A stretch of 64,000 nucleotides of DNA from Priestia abyssalis (lineage in GTDB: Bacteria; Bacillota; Bacilli; Bacillales; Bacillaceae_H), in NCBI RefSeq assembly GCF_002019595.1, contig NZ_KV917369.1, positions 3,178,624-3,242,623 of the forward strand, given 5' to 3'. Both the position numbers and the translations under genes were made by a program. How positions within the stretch are numbered: position 1 is the first letter of the stretch; each line of letters starts with the position of its first letter. The notes beneath the pieces are model-generated. The model was not told the DNA's origin, did not search any database, and saw nothing but the letters and a program-made list of their open reading frames with translations. Shown here one piece after another: positions 1 through 8,706 of this stretch.

Positions 1-1005
1 GTCAAGATCTCTTTCACTAAGTGTGCCATTTTGAACAGCAGACTTAATTAAACCCGGTGTTGGTGCTGATGCCTTGTTGTACACTGCTTTAATTAACTCT
101 GGCATAGGTAATGGTCCTCTGTATACTCCAGGCATGATTAAATCATTTCCAGCAGCCAAAGCAGCAAAAGGATTCTTTACAGCCCACCAATCGGACATTA
201 CAAGTCCGTCAAAGCCCCAATTATCCCTTAATATATTGGTGAAGAGATGAGGATTCTGGGTAGCAAAAGTTCCATTCACCGCATTATAGGCACTCATTAC
301 AGTCCATGGCTTGGCTTGCTTTACCGCCATTTCAAAAGCGGGAAGATAAATTTCCCTTAATGTCCGTTCAGAGATAACTGCATTGATTGTTGTTCTGTTG
401 GTTTCCTGGTTATTGGCAGCGAAGTGCTTAAGGGATGTACCCACACCAGTGGATTGAACCCCCTTGATAAACACTGTAGCCATAATACCAGCCAGGAAGG
501 GATCCTCAGAATAGTATTCAAAGTTTCTTCCCCCTAAAGGATCACGTTGAATATTCACACCGGGTGCTAATAAGACGTCCACTCCATATTCCCTGGATTC
601 CTCGCCCATGGCTTTTGCCACTTTTGTGATTTGATCAACATCCCATGTAGCTGAAAGCAAGGATGGAATGGGAAACGCAGTTGCGTATCTTGGGGCAGCA
701 CCAGCAAAGACGCCACCAATCCTGACACCAGCTGGGCCATCAGAAAGGATGATCGACGGTATGCCTAAACGTGGAATAGCATAGGTAGCGCCTGCTACAC
801 CGTTTGGACCCGGATAGCCTGATCCAATAACTAGATAGGCCTTTTCATCCAATGTCATTGCTTTTAATACTTTCTCGATAGACGCTTCATTCACCAGTTT
901 CGGGGGAATATCTCGTCCAAGTGCCGCAGTTCCGTTTGCATTTGCAATCAACAACAAAATAGTAATCAGGCATGAGCTTACAATCTTGTTAAATCTGTTA
1001 CCCAT
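1..1005 (-). CDS. Glycoside hydrolase family 3 (beta-glucosidase type), C-terminus outside window
   Basis: The minus-strand frame is open from an ATG at 1005, with ribosome binding site TAGGAGGAG at 1012-1020, to the window edge, giving 335 codons. Residues 1 to about 25 form a hydrophobic signal peptide, so the enzyme is probably secreted. A family 3 TIM-barrel domain follows. The motif KHFAANNQE and the nucleophile loop GLVMSDWWA, with the predicted catalytic Asp near residue 272, are both visible. GH3 enzymes remove terminal beta-linked sugars, usually glucose. The second alpha/beta domain is cut off by the window, so the exact specificity is not known. Confidence 0.9.
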   Translation of the reverse strand, partial: MGNRFNKIVSSCLITILLLIANANGTAALGRDIPPKLVNEASIEKVLKAMTLDEKAYLVIGSGYPGPNGVAGATYAIPRLGIPSIILSDGPAGVRIGGVFAGAAPRYATAFPIPSLLSATWDVDQITKVAKAMGEESREYGVDVLLAPGVNIQRDPLGGRNFEYYSEDPFLAGIMATVFIKGVQSTGVGTSLKHFAANNQETNRTTINAVISERTLREIYLPAFEMAVKQAKPWTVMSAYNAVNGTFATQNPHLFTNILRDNWGFDGLVMSDWWAVKNPFAALAAGNDLIMPGVYRGPLPMPELIKAVYNKASAPTPGLIKSAVQNGTLSERDLD

Positions 1006-1577
1006 TGCGTTCTCCTCCTAGAAAGGTCCAAATCTAAACCGACCTCACCCAAAAGAACCTGTTATTTTTATACATATCAGCTCTTCTGTGTGTAGATTAG
1101 GCTAGTTTTGTGAAGCTCCTCTCAAAAATGGTGAAATAAATCTTTCTCCCTTCATCTTTTTTCCTTCCCTCCAATTTTTTATTAATAATTACAAGTAATT
1201 TGTTTCAGATTCTTCTTTTTGCTTCAGACACATAGCCTTCTTTTAATAAAGAACAGGGAGAATCCGTTTAATTAAAAGTGCTCTGTGTGTTCCCCCCTAG
1301 AGGTATTTACAAAAAAGGAAATACCAAAGACTCACTCTCTTTTGTGGCTATAGTTACTCCTCTATAAAAAGGAGACACTGTGGAATACGTTGTAGTGATA
1401 TAGCAGAGTATCCGCATACTAAATTGTTATTCTACTTCTCATATCATTCGTAAAAGTACAGCTTGATGAAAAAATAAAAAGCCCGTATCCAGTTAGGATT
1501 AGGCTTCCTTGCTTTTCATAATGCTACTTAGTTAAATTGGCGGAATATGTTTAAAATACGAGGGATTCCTTTTTCTC

Positions 1578-1629
1578 AGTTCTATAAAGAATGCGTAAAA
1601 TTAGGATTATACGCATTCTTTATAGAACT
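1578..1629. repeat. Perfect 20-bp inverted repeat
   Basis: The two 20-nt arms (1578-1597, 1610-1629) are exact reverse complements around a 12-nt loop. No T-run follows, so it is a poor terminator. It could be a regulatory cruciform or the remains of a small mobile element. No coding sequence overlaps it. Confidence 0.75.
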
Positions 1630-1674
1630 AGCTCCCCTGACCTCACCTTACTATAAAATACATAAGCATCACAA

Positions 1675-1704
1675 AAAATTGACCGCCAATTGACGGTCAA
1701 TTTT
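1675..1704. terminator. Bidirectional Rho-independent terminator
   Basis: Stem AAAATTGACCG (1675-1685) pairs with CGGTCAATTTT (1694-1704) around an 8-nt loop. T-rich sequence lies on both sides, so it could terminate either strand. On the minus strand it lies downstream of the acetyltransferase at 1919-2350. Confidence 0.7.
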
Positions 1705-1918
1705 GTTTCACTATCGTAGATGTTAACTTTACAACGAATGCTTCAGTAATAACTATCCTATTTCCAGGTGAGGGGTTCCTAACGCTAATGCTCCTTATTT
1801 TCATTCAACAATTGCGCCCGTTTGCTTAAGATCGAAAAACACAGATATGACCCTTATAATGGATAAATAGCAAGGATATTTTCCGATGAGAAATCAAAAA
1901 GTCAAAATTACATGGTAT

Positions 1919-2350
1919 TTAAACTTTTTTCCATTCCATTAAAAACTCATCCTCGGCAGTCTGTTCATCCAATAGTTCTTCTTTTTTTACAAAACCACTT
2001 CTCAAATAAAAATTAACTGCTTCATCATTTTTCTTGTAAACTTTCAATTGTATATTTTCCCTTCGTTCTTTTATAAAGTTTAATAATTCTTTTCCATATC
2101 CTTTACCTTGATGCTTAATATCGATAAACAATGCAGCCAAATAGTTATCTACCATTGAGATGAAGCCTAAGACTTCTTTTTCATTGCATATAACATAGTT
2201 TTCAGATATTGGAAAATATTTTTCTTTCATCTCCTTTTGCTGAGATTTCCAATAATTTTTATCAATAAAGTCATGTGCTATTAATGAACCTCTATACCAT
2301 ATATCTATCATTTTATCAATTTCTATTTTTTTACTTAATCTGATTTTCAT
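1919..2350 (-). CDS. GNAT-family N-acetyltransferase, YjaB-like
   Basis: This 143-aa protein is a single GNAT domain. The acetyl-CoA loop is seen as QGKGYGKELL (about residues 82-91), preceded by the beta strand AALFIDI and followed by NDEAVNFYLRSGF near residue 108, all typical of the fold. Overall order and length resemble E. coli YjaB as I know it. It would transfer an acetyl group from acetyl-CoA to an amine; the substrate cannot be predicted. The start at 2350 follows GGGTGATAAT. It stands alone on its strand. Confidence 0.85.
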   Translation of the reverse strand: MKIRLSKKIEIDKMIDIWYRGSLIAHDFIDKNYWKSQQKEMKEKYFPISENYVICNEKEVLGFISMVDNYLAALFIDIKHQGKGYGKELLNFIKERRENIQLKVYKKNDEAVNFYLRSGFVKKEELLDEQTAEDEFLMEWKKV

Positions 2351-2569
2351 ATTATCACCCTTAGTCTAAATTCAAAATAAGTGATATGTGTTATAGAATA
2401 TCATCCTACCAATTAAGAAAGTATTTAACAATGACCTTTAATTTAATAACAATTATTCCAAATTCACATCATTTCCACAATACATTACTCCATTATCTAG
2501 CCCAATACATAAAGATCGAGCACAATTCTGACTGCAGAATTGCGCCCTATTGTTTAATGAATAAGATTA

Positions 2570-2983
2570 TTAATTTAAAGGTTCTAATTTCATCATTGCA
2601 CCAAAATATTGTGAAGCAGTTATAAAACAGATAAATGCACATAATTCACTTATTTCCTCTTCAGTGAAACATTCTCTCAAAATATCAAAAGTTGAATCAG
2701 CTATGTCACCCTTTTGTTTTAAAAAAACTTCTGCAAATCCTACTGCAATAGACGTTTTTTCATTAAACTTATCTGGATCAGGTTTTCCTTTCGCCTTACA
2801 ATACTCACATCCGTTACTTTGAGCTAATGTTCTCCTTACTTGTTCCTTTAATTCAGATCTTAGTAGTCCATCTTTTTCTAACACATCGCCTAACTGATTC
2901 CATCGTTCCATTACATCTTTATTATGTCCCAATAGTCTTTGAAAAGGTGTTTCCCCGAAATTAGATTCAACAATCCTTGCCAT
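2570..2983 (-). CDS. Carboxymuconolactone decarboxylase / AhpD-like protein
   Basis: This 137-aa all-helical protein carries the redox motif GCEYCKAKG near residue 58, the CxxC pair of AhpD-type alkylhydroperoxidase proteins. AhpD-fold proteins reduce peroxides or disulfides, though many members have unknown substrates. A strong AAGGAGG site precedes the ATG at 2983. It is divergent from the Lrp-type regulator at 3118, with a 134-bp AT-rich gap between them, so that regulator may control it (inference). Confidence 0.85.
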   Translation of the reverse strand: MARIVESNFGETPFQRLLGHNKDVMERWNQLGDVLEKDGLLRSELKEQVRRTLAQSNGCEYCKAKGKPDPDKFNEKTSIAVGFAEVFLKQKGDIADSTFDILRECFTEEEISELCAFICFITASQYFGAMMKLEPLN

Positions 2984-3117
2984 ATGAGTACCTCCTTGTT
3001 ATATTTTTAATTATGAATTAATTTTAAACAACAAAATGACTAAATCACATTAAATTTATAATGATTGTCAAATGAATTTTTTATAAAATTAACGATTATC
3101 GGATGTGAACTTTAAAA

Positions 3118-3558
3118 ATGAAAATAGATGAAATTGATAAAAAAATTTTAGATGAACTACATAATAACAGCCGTTTATCAATGAGCGAGCTTGGAAGAAG
3201 GGTGAATCTGTCCTCCCCATCAGTAACGGAACGGGTAAGACAAATGGAGTCATTTGGAATTATAAAAAAATATACTTTAGAAGTTGATTATGAAAAATTA
3301 AGTTTACCAATCCAATGTATAATTGAAGCAACAGTTAAAAATGGTGACTATAAATCTTTTAAAAATTATATTGAGAAACTTCCAAACGTCGAATTCTGTT
3401 ATCGAATAGCAGGAAGTGCGTGTTATATGCTAAAAATGCAGTTTGAAACGTTCGCTAAAGCAGAAAAATTCATTGATGAAGTAAATCCAATCGCACATAC
3501 TGTAACACATTTTATTTTTTCACAAGTTCCAACATATTTAAAAATTAACATGGATTGA
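3118..3558 (+). CDS. Lrp/AsnC-family transcriptional regulator
   Basis: At 146 aa this is a standard-length Lrp/AsnC protein. The N-terminal winged helix is clear: DEIDKKILDELHNNSRLSM, then LGRRVNLSSPSVTERVRQME as the recognition helix. A C-terminal RAM domain follows (about residues 65-140). Such proteins sense amino acids as octamers or dimers and bind DNA locally. It is divergent from the AhpD-like gene and has no downstream partner. The ribosome binding site is weak. Confidence 0.92.
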   Translation: MKIDEIDKKILDELHNNSRLSMSELGRRVNLSSPSVTERVRQMESFGIIKKYTLEVDYEKLSLPIQCIIEATVKNGDYKSFKNYIEKLPNVEFCYRIAGSACYMLKMQFETFAKAEKFIDEVNPIAHTVTHFIFSQVPTYLKINMD

Positions 3559-3983
3559 TAAGTTTTTAGTTAAAAGCATTACTCTTTAGTACCTGAAAAT
3601 TAGTTAAAATGGCATAGCATTAATAATAATGGAAATTTTTGAACAAGTTCCTGCTTATTCCACAAACGGCCCTCTAGTGGAATAACACGGATGGTGTCTT
3701 TAAATAAATTTATTTTCTTTCGACATTAATACGAACCAAAAAGAAAAACCTGTACATGAAAACAGTTTTTTGATCAAACTTTATTTGAAAATTACAGCTA
3801 ACGTTTAGTTGAAGAACAAATATGACAGATTGACTGTATCTGTCGGTCTTTTTCTTTCGAAAAAAACAACCACGAATGAGACTTAATACATAATCCAACG
3901 CTATAACTTTTTTAAAATAGATGTATATAAATCTAAAAAACTGGCAACGATGATAGTATATTCCCCCCTTTTTATTGAAAAAA

Positions 3984-4020
3984 CATCTGCCCTTTTTTGA
4001 GGCAGATGCTAATTTTTTTG
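3984..4020 (-). terminator. Terminator downstream of resolvase remnant
   Basis: CATCTGCC (3984-3991) pairs with GGCAGATG (4001-4008). Runs of A precede it and runs of T follow it on the plus strand, so it can act in both directions. It lies just past the stop of the minus-strand resolvase fragment. Confidence 0.7.
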
Positions 4021-4045
4021 ACGCGTTTCTTCCTATTATATAAGT

Positions 4046-4240
4046 TTATTCTTGTGCTACTTCTTCATACTCCCTAACAAATTTATAAATGGTCGTCTTT
4101 TTTAGACCTACTTCCTGCATGGCTTTAACGGCTGTCATCCCTCCTGCTTTCCGTCGATGATACACTTCTTTAAACTCATCTGTTACCTGAGGTTTTGATC
4201 GGCCAAAAGCTGCGCCATTTTGCTGTGATTTTCTTTTTTT
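4046..4240 (-). pseudogene. C-terminal fragment of a serine recombinase (resolvase)
   Basis: Minus-strand translation ending at the TAA at 4046-4048 reads GRSKPQVTDEFKEVYHRRKA, then AVKAMQEVGLKKTTIYKFV and a short tail. This is the Hin/resolvase helix-turn-helix that closes Tn3-type serine recombinases. The catalytic N-terminal domain is absent: upstream sequence gives no recombinase. Only about 65 residues remain of a protein that is normally near 190. It is a relic of an older transposon or plasmid. Confidence 0.75.
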
Positions 4241-4531
4241 ATTTGTTGTAATTTATTTAAAACTATATGTCATTTCCGTCATGGTCATTTGATCGCTCCG
4301 TTTATAAAGTTATACCTTTACAAACAAAACCTATGAAGCTATCAAACCCAGTAAAATCAAGTTTAAAAAGGTGTGTCAAAAACATTAATAAACGTTTATA
4401 TTCTTGGCACACCTTTTCAAACGAAAGTAGTATAAGGCCCAGTTATTGGTTTATAAAAAATATTGATCAAAACAGGCTCTTCAAATATTTCATGAGGGCG
4501 CTTTTTATAAAAAGGCTCTGTTAAATAATAT

Positions 4532-6259
4532 GGTTCTTACGTAAAGATGGTGAAGGCATGTATCACTGCTTTTCGGGTATAGCATTATTAATACTCTAAA
4601 GGCGGTGTGTACAATGAATAGTACAACCATTGAACAGCTTTTTAAGTTCGATCAAAATGTTGAAGTCATCCATAGCTTGATGGAGTCAGAGGACCTGTAT
4701 GTCGTGTTAAAAGTTTGTTCAACACACGCTCGATGTCCAGGATGTAAGCATTTATCTTCTCGTCGCCACAGCCGTTATGCAAGAAAAGCAGATGACCTTT
4801 CAGTTTCAGATCGTTCGGTGCACTTAACGATTCTTCTGCATAAGTGGTTCTGTGTAAATGCAAAATGTGAGATTAAAATTTTCACTGAACGTTTAGATTG
4901 GTTACAGCCTTCTGGCAGAAAAACCACTCGGCTCGAAAAACTGATTCGTCACATTGGATTCTCCAATAATTGTTTAGTCGCAGAAAAGGTCTGCCGGAAA
5001 ATGGGCATTTCAATTAGTCATGATGCCATTTTGTACCGTGTTAAAAAAGAAGTCTCAGCTCCATCTAGTTATTGCCCCTTTCGTGGGGATTGATGATTTT
5101 GCATTTAAGAAACGAAAGCGATATGGCACGATTTTCATTGATCTTCTTACAGGTGGAATCCTTGATTTTCTGCCTAACCGAAATAAAGATTCTGTAAAGA
5201 ACTGGCTTATCGGACATCCCGAAATTCAACTAATCACAAGAGATCGTGCGCAAGCATATAAAAGTGCGGCAGAAGAAGCATCACCAAAAATTAAACAGGT
5301 CGGCGACAGATGGCATATTCTCCAGCATCTATTCGAAGTAGTAAAGAAGACGGTTAAGTCTATTGTGCCACCCAAATGGAGACCACCTGGCCAAGCCGTC
5401 AAAAATGGAAGTCCATCACGCTCTTTACCCAAGCGACTTCAACCTCTAGAAGAAAACGAAGACAAGGTTTGGAAGAGAATCCAATATGCCCAGCGCCTTC
5501 GGAAAGAAGGCAAGAGTATCACAGCGATCGCAAAGCAGATAGGTGTGTCACGTAACACCGTTTATACTGATTTAGCTGTGACATCAAAACCGTCCCGAAA
5601 ACGAACTTCTATGTTTGACCGATATCTCCCACTCATCCGAAGCATGATTGCAGATGGATCAAAGGGCGATGACATAGAAGCTGCTTGTAGAAAGGCAGGA
5701 TTTGATGGACATCGCAATACGCTAAATTACATGATTGCGGACGAACGTCGTGATATTCGAAATAAAAAGCCACAAACACTCAATCTTCACCAGGCAATCA
5801 TACGGATCCTTTGGGATAAAAGTATTCAAAATCATAAAAAAGCATTCAAATCCTTGCATCCCAAACTTTTAGAGGCATTTCCATCTTTAATGGAAATTAG
5901 CCGATTCATTCAATCTTTCAGGCGACTATTTGAAGAAAAACATTCATCTGGTCTTAGAAAATGGTTAATCGAGCATCAACAATCATCTTTTACACACTTT
6001 CAAACATTTATTAACGGCATCAGAGGTGATATTAAGGCTGTTTATTATGCGATAACATTACCTTGGTCAAATGGTATAACAGAAGGAACCATAAATAAGT
6101 TGAAAAATATAAAAAGAATGATGTACGGGCGTGCAGGTATAAAGGTATTGTTAAATCGATTACGTTTTAGCATTTAAAAGATATTAATATAACTTTTTTT
6201 CACTGAAGATATCACAATACCTTAGGGTTAATAACTTTCACCAAAAAGACGTAAGAACC
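4532..6259 (+). mobile_element. ISL3-family insertion sequence
   Basis: Imperfect terminal repeats start GGTTCTTACGT at 4532 and, inward from 6259, GGTTCTTACGT on the other strand, each followed by TGGTGAA a few bases in. The element is flanked by an exact 8-bp duplication AATAATAT (4524-4531, 6260-6267), as expected for ISL3. It is 1728 bp and holds one transposase gene, now frameshifted. It landed 18 bp inside the left end of the IS1595-family unit. Confidence 0.92.
4614..6177 (+). pseudogene. ISL3-family transposase, frameshifted
   Basis: The first part (ATG 4614, preceded by AAAGGCGG) has the N-terminal zinc finger CSTHARCPGCKHLSSRRHSR and continues to a stop at 5093. The catalytic part resumes one base out of phase near 5070 with VGIDDFAFKKRKRYGTIFID, the first Asp region of the DDE domain, and ends at 6177 with the NGITEGTINKLKNIKRMMYG block near the last Glu. 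Restored, it would be about 520 aa. ISL3 transposases are normally a single frame, so a disabling indel around 5060-5085 is the simplest reading. Confidence 0.88.
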
Positions 6260-6379
6260 AATAATATTGTTGATAATTGAATATAAATCACGTTAGTTGA
6301 GTAAGTCTCATCTTTTTCACATTAAGCTTAACCTTTGAATATACAAGTGATGTATAATAGTTAGTGAAGAGGTGATAAA

Positions 6380-6793
6380 ATGTTCAAACGGAAAATTAAG
6401 GCATCTTTCTATACAACTCTTCTCCTAACAATGGGTTACGCTGTTTTGTGTACAGCACTTATTCCTGTCTACATTTTTAAGATGGGGCTAACCATCTTTG
6501 AAGCATTTGTAGCGTTTGGAGTTCTGCCTTTTGTTTTTACATATGCTTTGATTGGAAACTTTCTATACGGTTTACCTGCCTCTATAATTGCTGAATACAT
6601 AACAAAGAAAGCAAAGAAAGGACAGCTTCTTTTCTCATTTTTCCTCCACGTCCTCTTTGCACTTATTACTGTTATTTTCTTAGAAGAGGTAACCATATAC
6701 ATCGTCATCAGTTCCATACTATTTTTCCTAATAGACATCAGACTGAAAAGCAATCAGAACAATTTATTTCAAAAGCCCACTTTTGCAAAATAA
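6380..6793 (+). CDS. Small integral membrane protein (IS1595 passenger), function unknown
   Basis: This 137-aa protein has about four hydrophobic segments (residues about 10-33, 40-62, 82-100, 104-120) separated by short basic loops (KRKIK, TKKAKKG). An AGAGGTG site precedes the ATG. I do not recognise a family. It lies inside the IS1595-family unit next to the transposase and on the opposite strand, with its own promoter region and its own terminator, as expected of a cargo gene. The stop codon falls within the terminator hairpin. Confidence 0.7.
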   Translation: MFKRKIKASFYTTLLLTMGYAVLCTALIPVYIFKMGLTIFEAFVAFGVLPFVFTYALIGNFLYGLPASIIAEYITKKAKKGQLLFSFFLHVLFALITVIFLEEVTIYIVISSILFFLIDIRLKSNQNNLFQKPTFAK

Positions 6794-6809
6794 AGTGGGT
6801 TTTTCTTTT
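6776..6809 (+). terminator. Terminator overlapping the end of the passenger gene
   Basis: CCCACTTT (6776-6783) pairs with AAAGTGGG (6792-6799), followed by TTTTTCTTTT. The TAA stop at 6791-6793 touches the second arm, so translation runs into the hairpin. Confidence 0.8.
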
Positions 6810-6864
6810 GAGAAAGCATCATTAAAAATCAACCTGCTTCGTTTTTTGAAGAAAAAAGGTAGCA

Positions 6865-7905
6865 TTATAACCTAAATATCGATAATCTTAATTTCTCATA
6901 AGTAGCATTGGTAGGTAATAAGCAACTATCAACCATCATTTTGCTTACCGTAGTATTATCGTTTCGATGTTTGATAACATCTAGGAATTGAAACCAACTC
7001 AAATAATGGTCGAGGTATTTCGTTGCCACGCCATTGAAACGCTCTATCCAGCCTTTGAGACGACTGTGATAGTTATTCACATTTTGAATATGATAAAGAC
7101 CTCTTACTCGTTCCTTACCATCTGATTTAAAACGATAATGTTCTAATCCTTTTTCAATGGCATAGGTCTTAAATGCTCTCCACGCATCGGTGCAAAGTAC
7201 ATTGGATACCGATAATTTGGAACCAATTGCTTTATCTAAGCGGGATTTAACAATACGTCCTTGACCAAGGACCTTTGAATAAGTAGATTTTTGACGGTCC
7301 CTTGCGATAAGGACACAGACCTGTTCCTTGCTTATTCCTCGGTATTTAGAAACACCGCCACGTTTACGGGATTTACGACCAATTATTTTACGTTTGCCCT
7401 TTTCCGAGTATAGGAAATAGGTCTCGTCCATTTCAACAATACCTGTAAACTGTTCGAAATCCATTTGTTTCAAGGCTGATAATAATTTATGTCTCCAATA
7501 GAACAAAGTTACGAAGTGAACGTTAATTATCTCTGAAGCCTTACGTAAAGAATAGCCCTCAATCATGCATTGAACAAAATCTAACCATTTATGAGGAAGG
7601 TGAGTTCGATATAATGGTGTGTTCGTGACATCTGTAAAAGTCTTACGGCAGTTTTTGCAGCGATAACGTTGCCGCTCCATTGTTTTCATTCCAACCTTGA
7701 CGGAATACTTCCCGAAGCGAACAGCATTATTCGAATGGCAATGAGTACAAGTATACCCATCTTTATGTTTCCGCTCGGATACCTCTTTAAGTACAGGTTC
7801 ACTTGCAGAATAAGAAGTAAGGGATTTAATAAAAAACTCTTTTAAACGATGTTGGTCTGCCGCACTGAGTTTTTCAATCTCTTCAATAATCTCCTTTAAC
7901 ACCAT
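6865..7905 (-). CDS. IS1595-family transposase
   Basis: Starting at ATG 7905 this is 346 aa. A zinc-ribbon opens it (CTHCHSNNAVRFGK then CKNCRKTFTD), followed by a DDE-type catalytic domain with VEMDETYFLYSEKG and LCTDAWRAF as Asp sites. The motif NVNNYHSRLKGWI replaces the last acidic residue with Asn, as is typical of IS1595/ISXO2-like transposases. An upstream in-frame ATG at 7971 is possible but lies at the terminus of the element. The frame appears intact, so the unit could still move. Confidence 0.92.
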   Translation of the reverse strand: MVLKEIIEEIEKLSAADQHRLKEFFIKSLTSYSASEPVLKEVSERKHKDGYTCTHCHSNNAVRFGKYSVKVGMKTMERQRYRCKNCRKTFTDVTNTPLYRTHLPHKWLDFVQCMIEGYSLRKASEIINVHFVTLFYWRHKLLSALKQMDFEQFTGIVEMDETYFLYSEKGKRKIIGRKSRKRGGVSKYRGISKEQVCVLIARDRQKSTYSKVLGQGRIVKSRLDKAIGSKLSVSNVLCTDAWRAFKTYAIEKGLEHYRFKSDGKERVRGLYHIQNVNNYHSRLKGWIERFNGVATKYLDHYLSWFQFLDVIKHRNDNTTVSKMMVDSCLLPTNATYEKLRLSIFRL

Positions 7906-8064
7906 TCGATTCACCCACTCTCGTCCTTTTGTTATATTATAGAACGATTGTTCGTTTGAATCAAATATCAACAGAGTTGTTTAACATAGCCTATAAAAAA
8001 ATCTGAACATTTTCTACCCGTGTTGTTCAACAATAGCGCGCATTTATGGGGTTGCGTTTTCGAA

Positions 8065-8514
8065 TTAAAAGATTAGTTTCATACCTTCATGACTCGCCAA
8101 AAATCCTAACCTTTTATAAAAACGATGTGCCTCTTCACGTCGTTTATCGGTTGTTAATTGGACAAGACCACATTTCTCAAACTTCGAAATTGCAATCGCT
8201 TCTTTAAATAAGGCTTCTCCTACCCCTTTTCCACGGTAACTCTTATCGACACGTACCCCTTCTATTTGTGCTCGTTTCATCCCTTGTCTTGCTAAACCGG
8301 GAATGATCGTTAACTAAAGGCAGCCAATCACCGTTTGACCATCAATAGCTAAAATAATCTGATTTCCAACCTGTGCTTCAATTGCCGCAAATGCTTCATA
8401 ATATTCAGCCGGCAATGGCTCTACATGATGTTCACGTTGGGACCCTAATTCATCATCGGCCAGTAAGCGAACAATGGCTGGTAAATCTTTTTCATTCGCT
8501 TTTCGAAAATTCAT
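8065..8514 (-). pseudogene. GNAT acetyltransferase interrupted by an in-frame amber codon
   Basis: The upstream half (MNFRKANEKDLPAIVRLLADDELGSQRE) ends at TAG (8314-8316). The same frame continues without shift for eleven codons and then gives RAQIEGVRVDKSYRGKGVGEALFKEA, the acetyl-CoA loop, and RFYKRLGF. The two halves are one GNAT protein of about 150 aa. The amber codon sits in GCL-TAG-LTIIPGL, where relatives have Gln (CAG), so one C-to-T change explains it. It is probably dead unless read through. Confidence 0.88.
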
Positions 8515-8652
8515 TTTAAAATTCACTCCTTCAGCACGAAAATATCACTATACATCACTGATTACTTTCTATTTAGATTTAAAAGACGCTTTTCTGGAAG
8601 ACTCGTTATCAAGATAATCTATAAGACATAAGCTCTTTACTTCACTATCACT

Positions 8653-8690
8653 TATTGTTGCAATAGCTTGATATAATTCTTGCAACAATA
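8653..8690. repeat. 11-bp perfect inverted repeat
   Basis: TATTGTTGCAA (8653-8663) and TTGCAACAATA (8680-8690) enclose a 16-nt loop. It lies between the TIMP-like gene and the broken acetyltransferase. No T-run follows, so it could be an operator or a weak terminator. Confidence 0.6.
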
Positions 8691-8706
8691 ACAATTCATC
8701 CCACAA

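Larger units (their letters stand above)
1006..1918. other. Intergenic region with two inverted repeats
   Basis: No coding sequence is convincing here. It holds the upstream region of the GH3 gene and a perfect 20-bp inverted repeat (1578-1597 and 1610-1629, 12-nt loop). A second hairpin (1675-1685 and 1694-1704) looks like a terminator. A GCGCCC motif at 1814-1819 belongs to a scattered short repeat seen elsewhere in the window. Confidence 0.6.
3559..4513. other. Non-coding stretch with a resolvase remnant and palindromes
   Basis: The first 400 bases hold nothing recognisable. A terminator hairpin (3984-4008), a resolvase remnant (4046 to about 4240), and a long imperfect palindrome (about 4365-4424, arms reading AAAGGTGTG and CACACCTTT) follow. 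The latter may be a terminator or a small mobile remnant. The stretch ends at the target duplication of the IS1595-family unit. Confidence 0.55.
4514..7991 (-). mobile_element. IS1595-family unit with passenger gene, interrupted by an ISL3-family element
   Basis: The right terminus (inward from 7991) begins GGCTATGTTAAAC. A matching left terminus begins GGCTCTGTTAAAT at 4514 and resumes after the nested ISL3 element at about 6260 (TGTTGATAATTGA against TGTTGATATTTGA). Both outer ends are flanked by the same 8 bp, TATAAAAA (4506-4513 and 7992-7999), the duplication length expected for this family. Inside lie a small membrane-protein gene (6380-6793) and the transposase (6865-7905). Without the ISL3 insert the unit would be about 1.74 kb. 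Confidence 0.85.

Noticed and set aside
3710-3898. Minus-strand frame of 62 codons
   Set aside because: No ribosome binding site, no family, AT-rich low-complexity translation.
4267-4524. Open frame of 85 codons before the ISL3 element
   Set aside because: It overlaps a palindrome and the IS1595 end, has no start signal and a composition unlike protein.
4614-6177. Programmed frameshift in the ISL3 transposase
   Set aside because: No slippery run is seen at the junction and the family uses a single frame, so a disabling indel is more likely.
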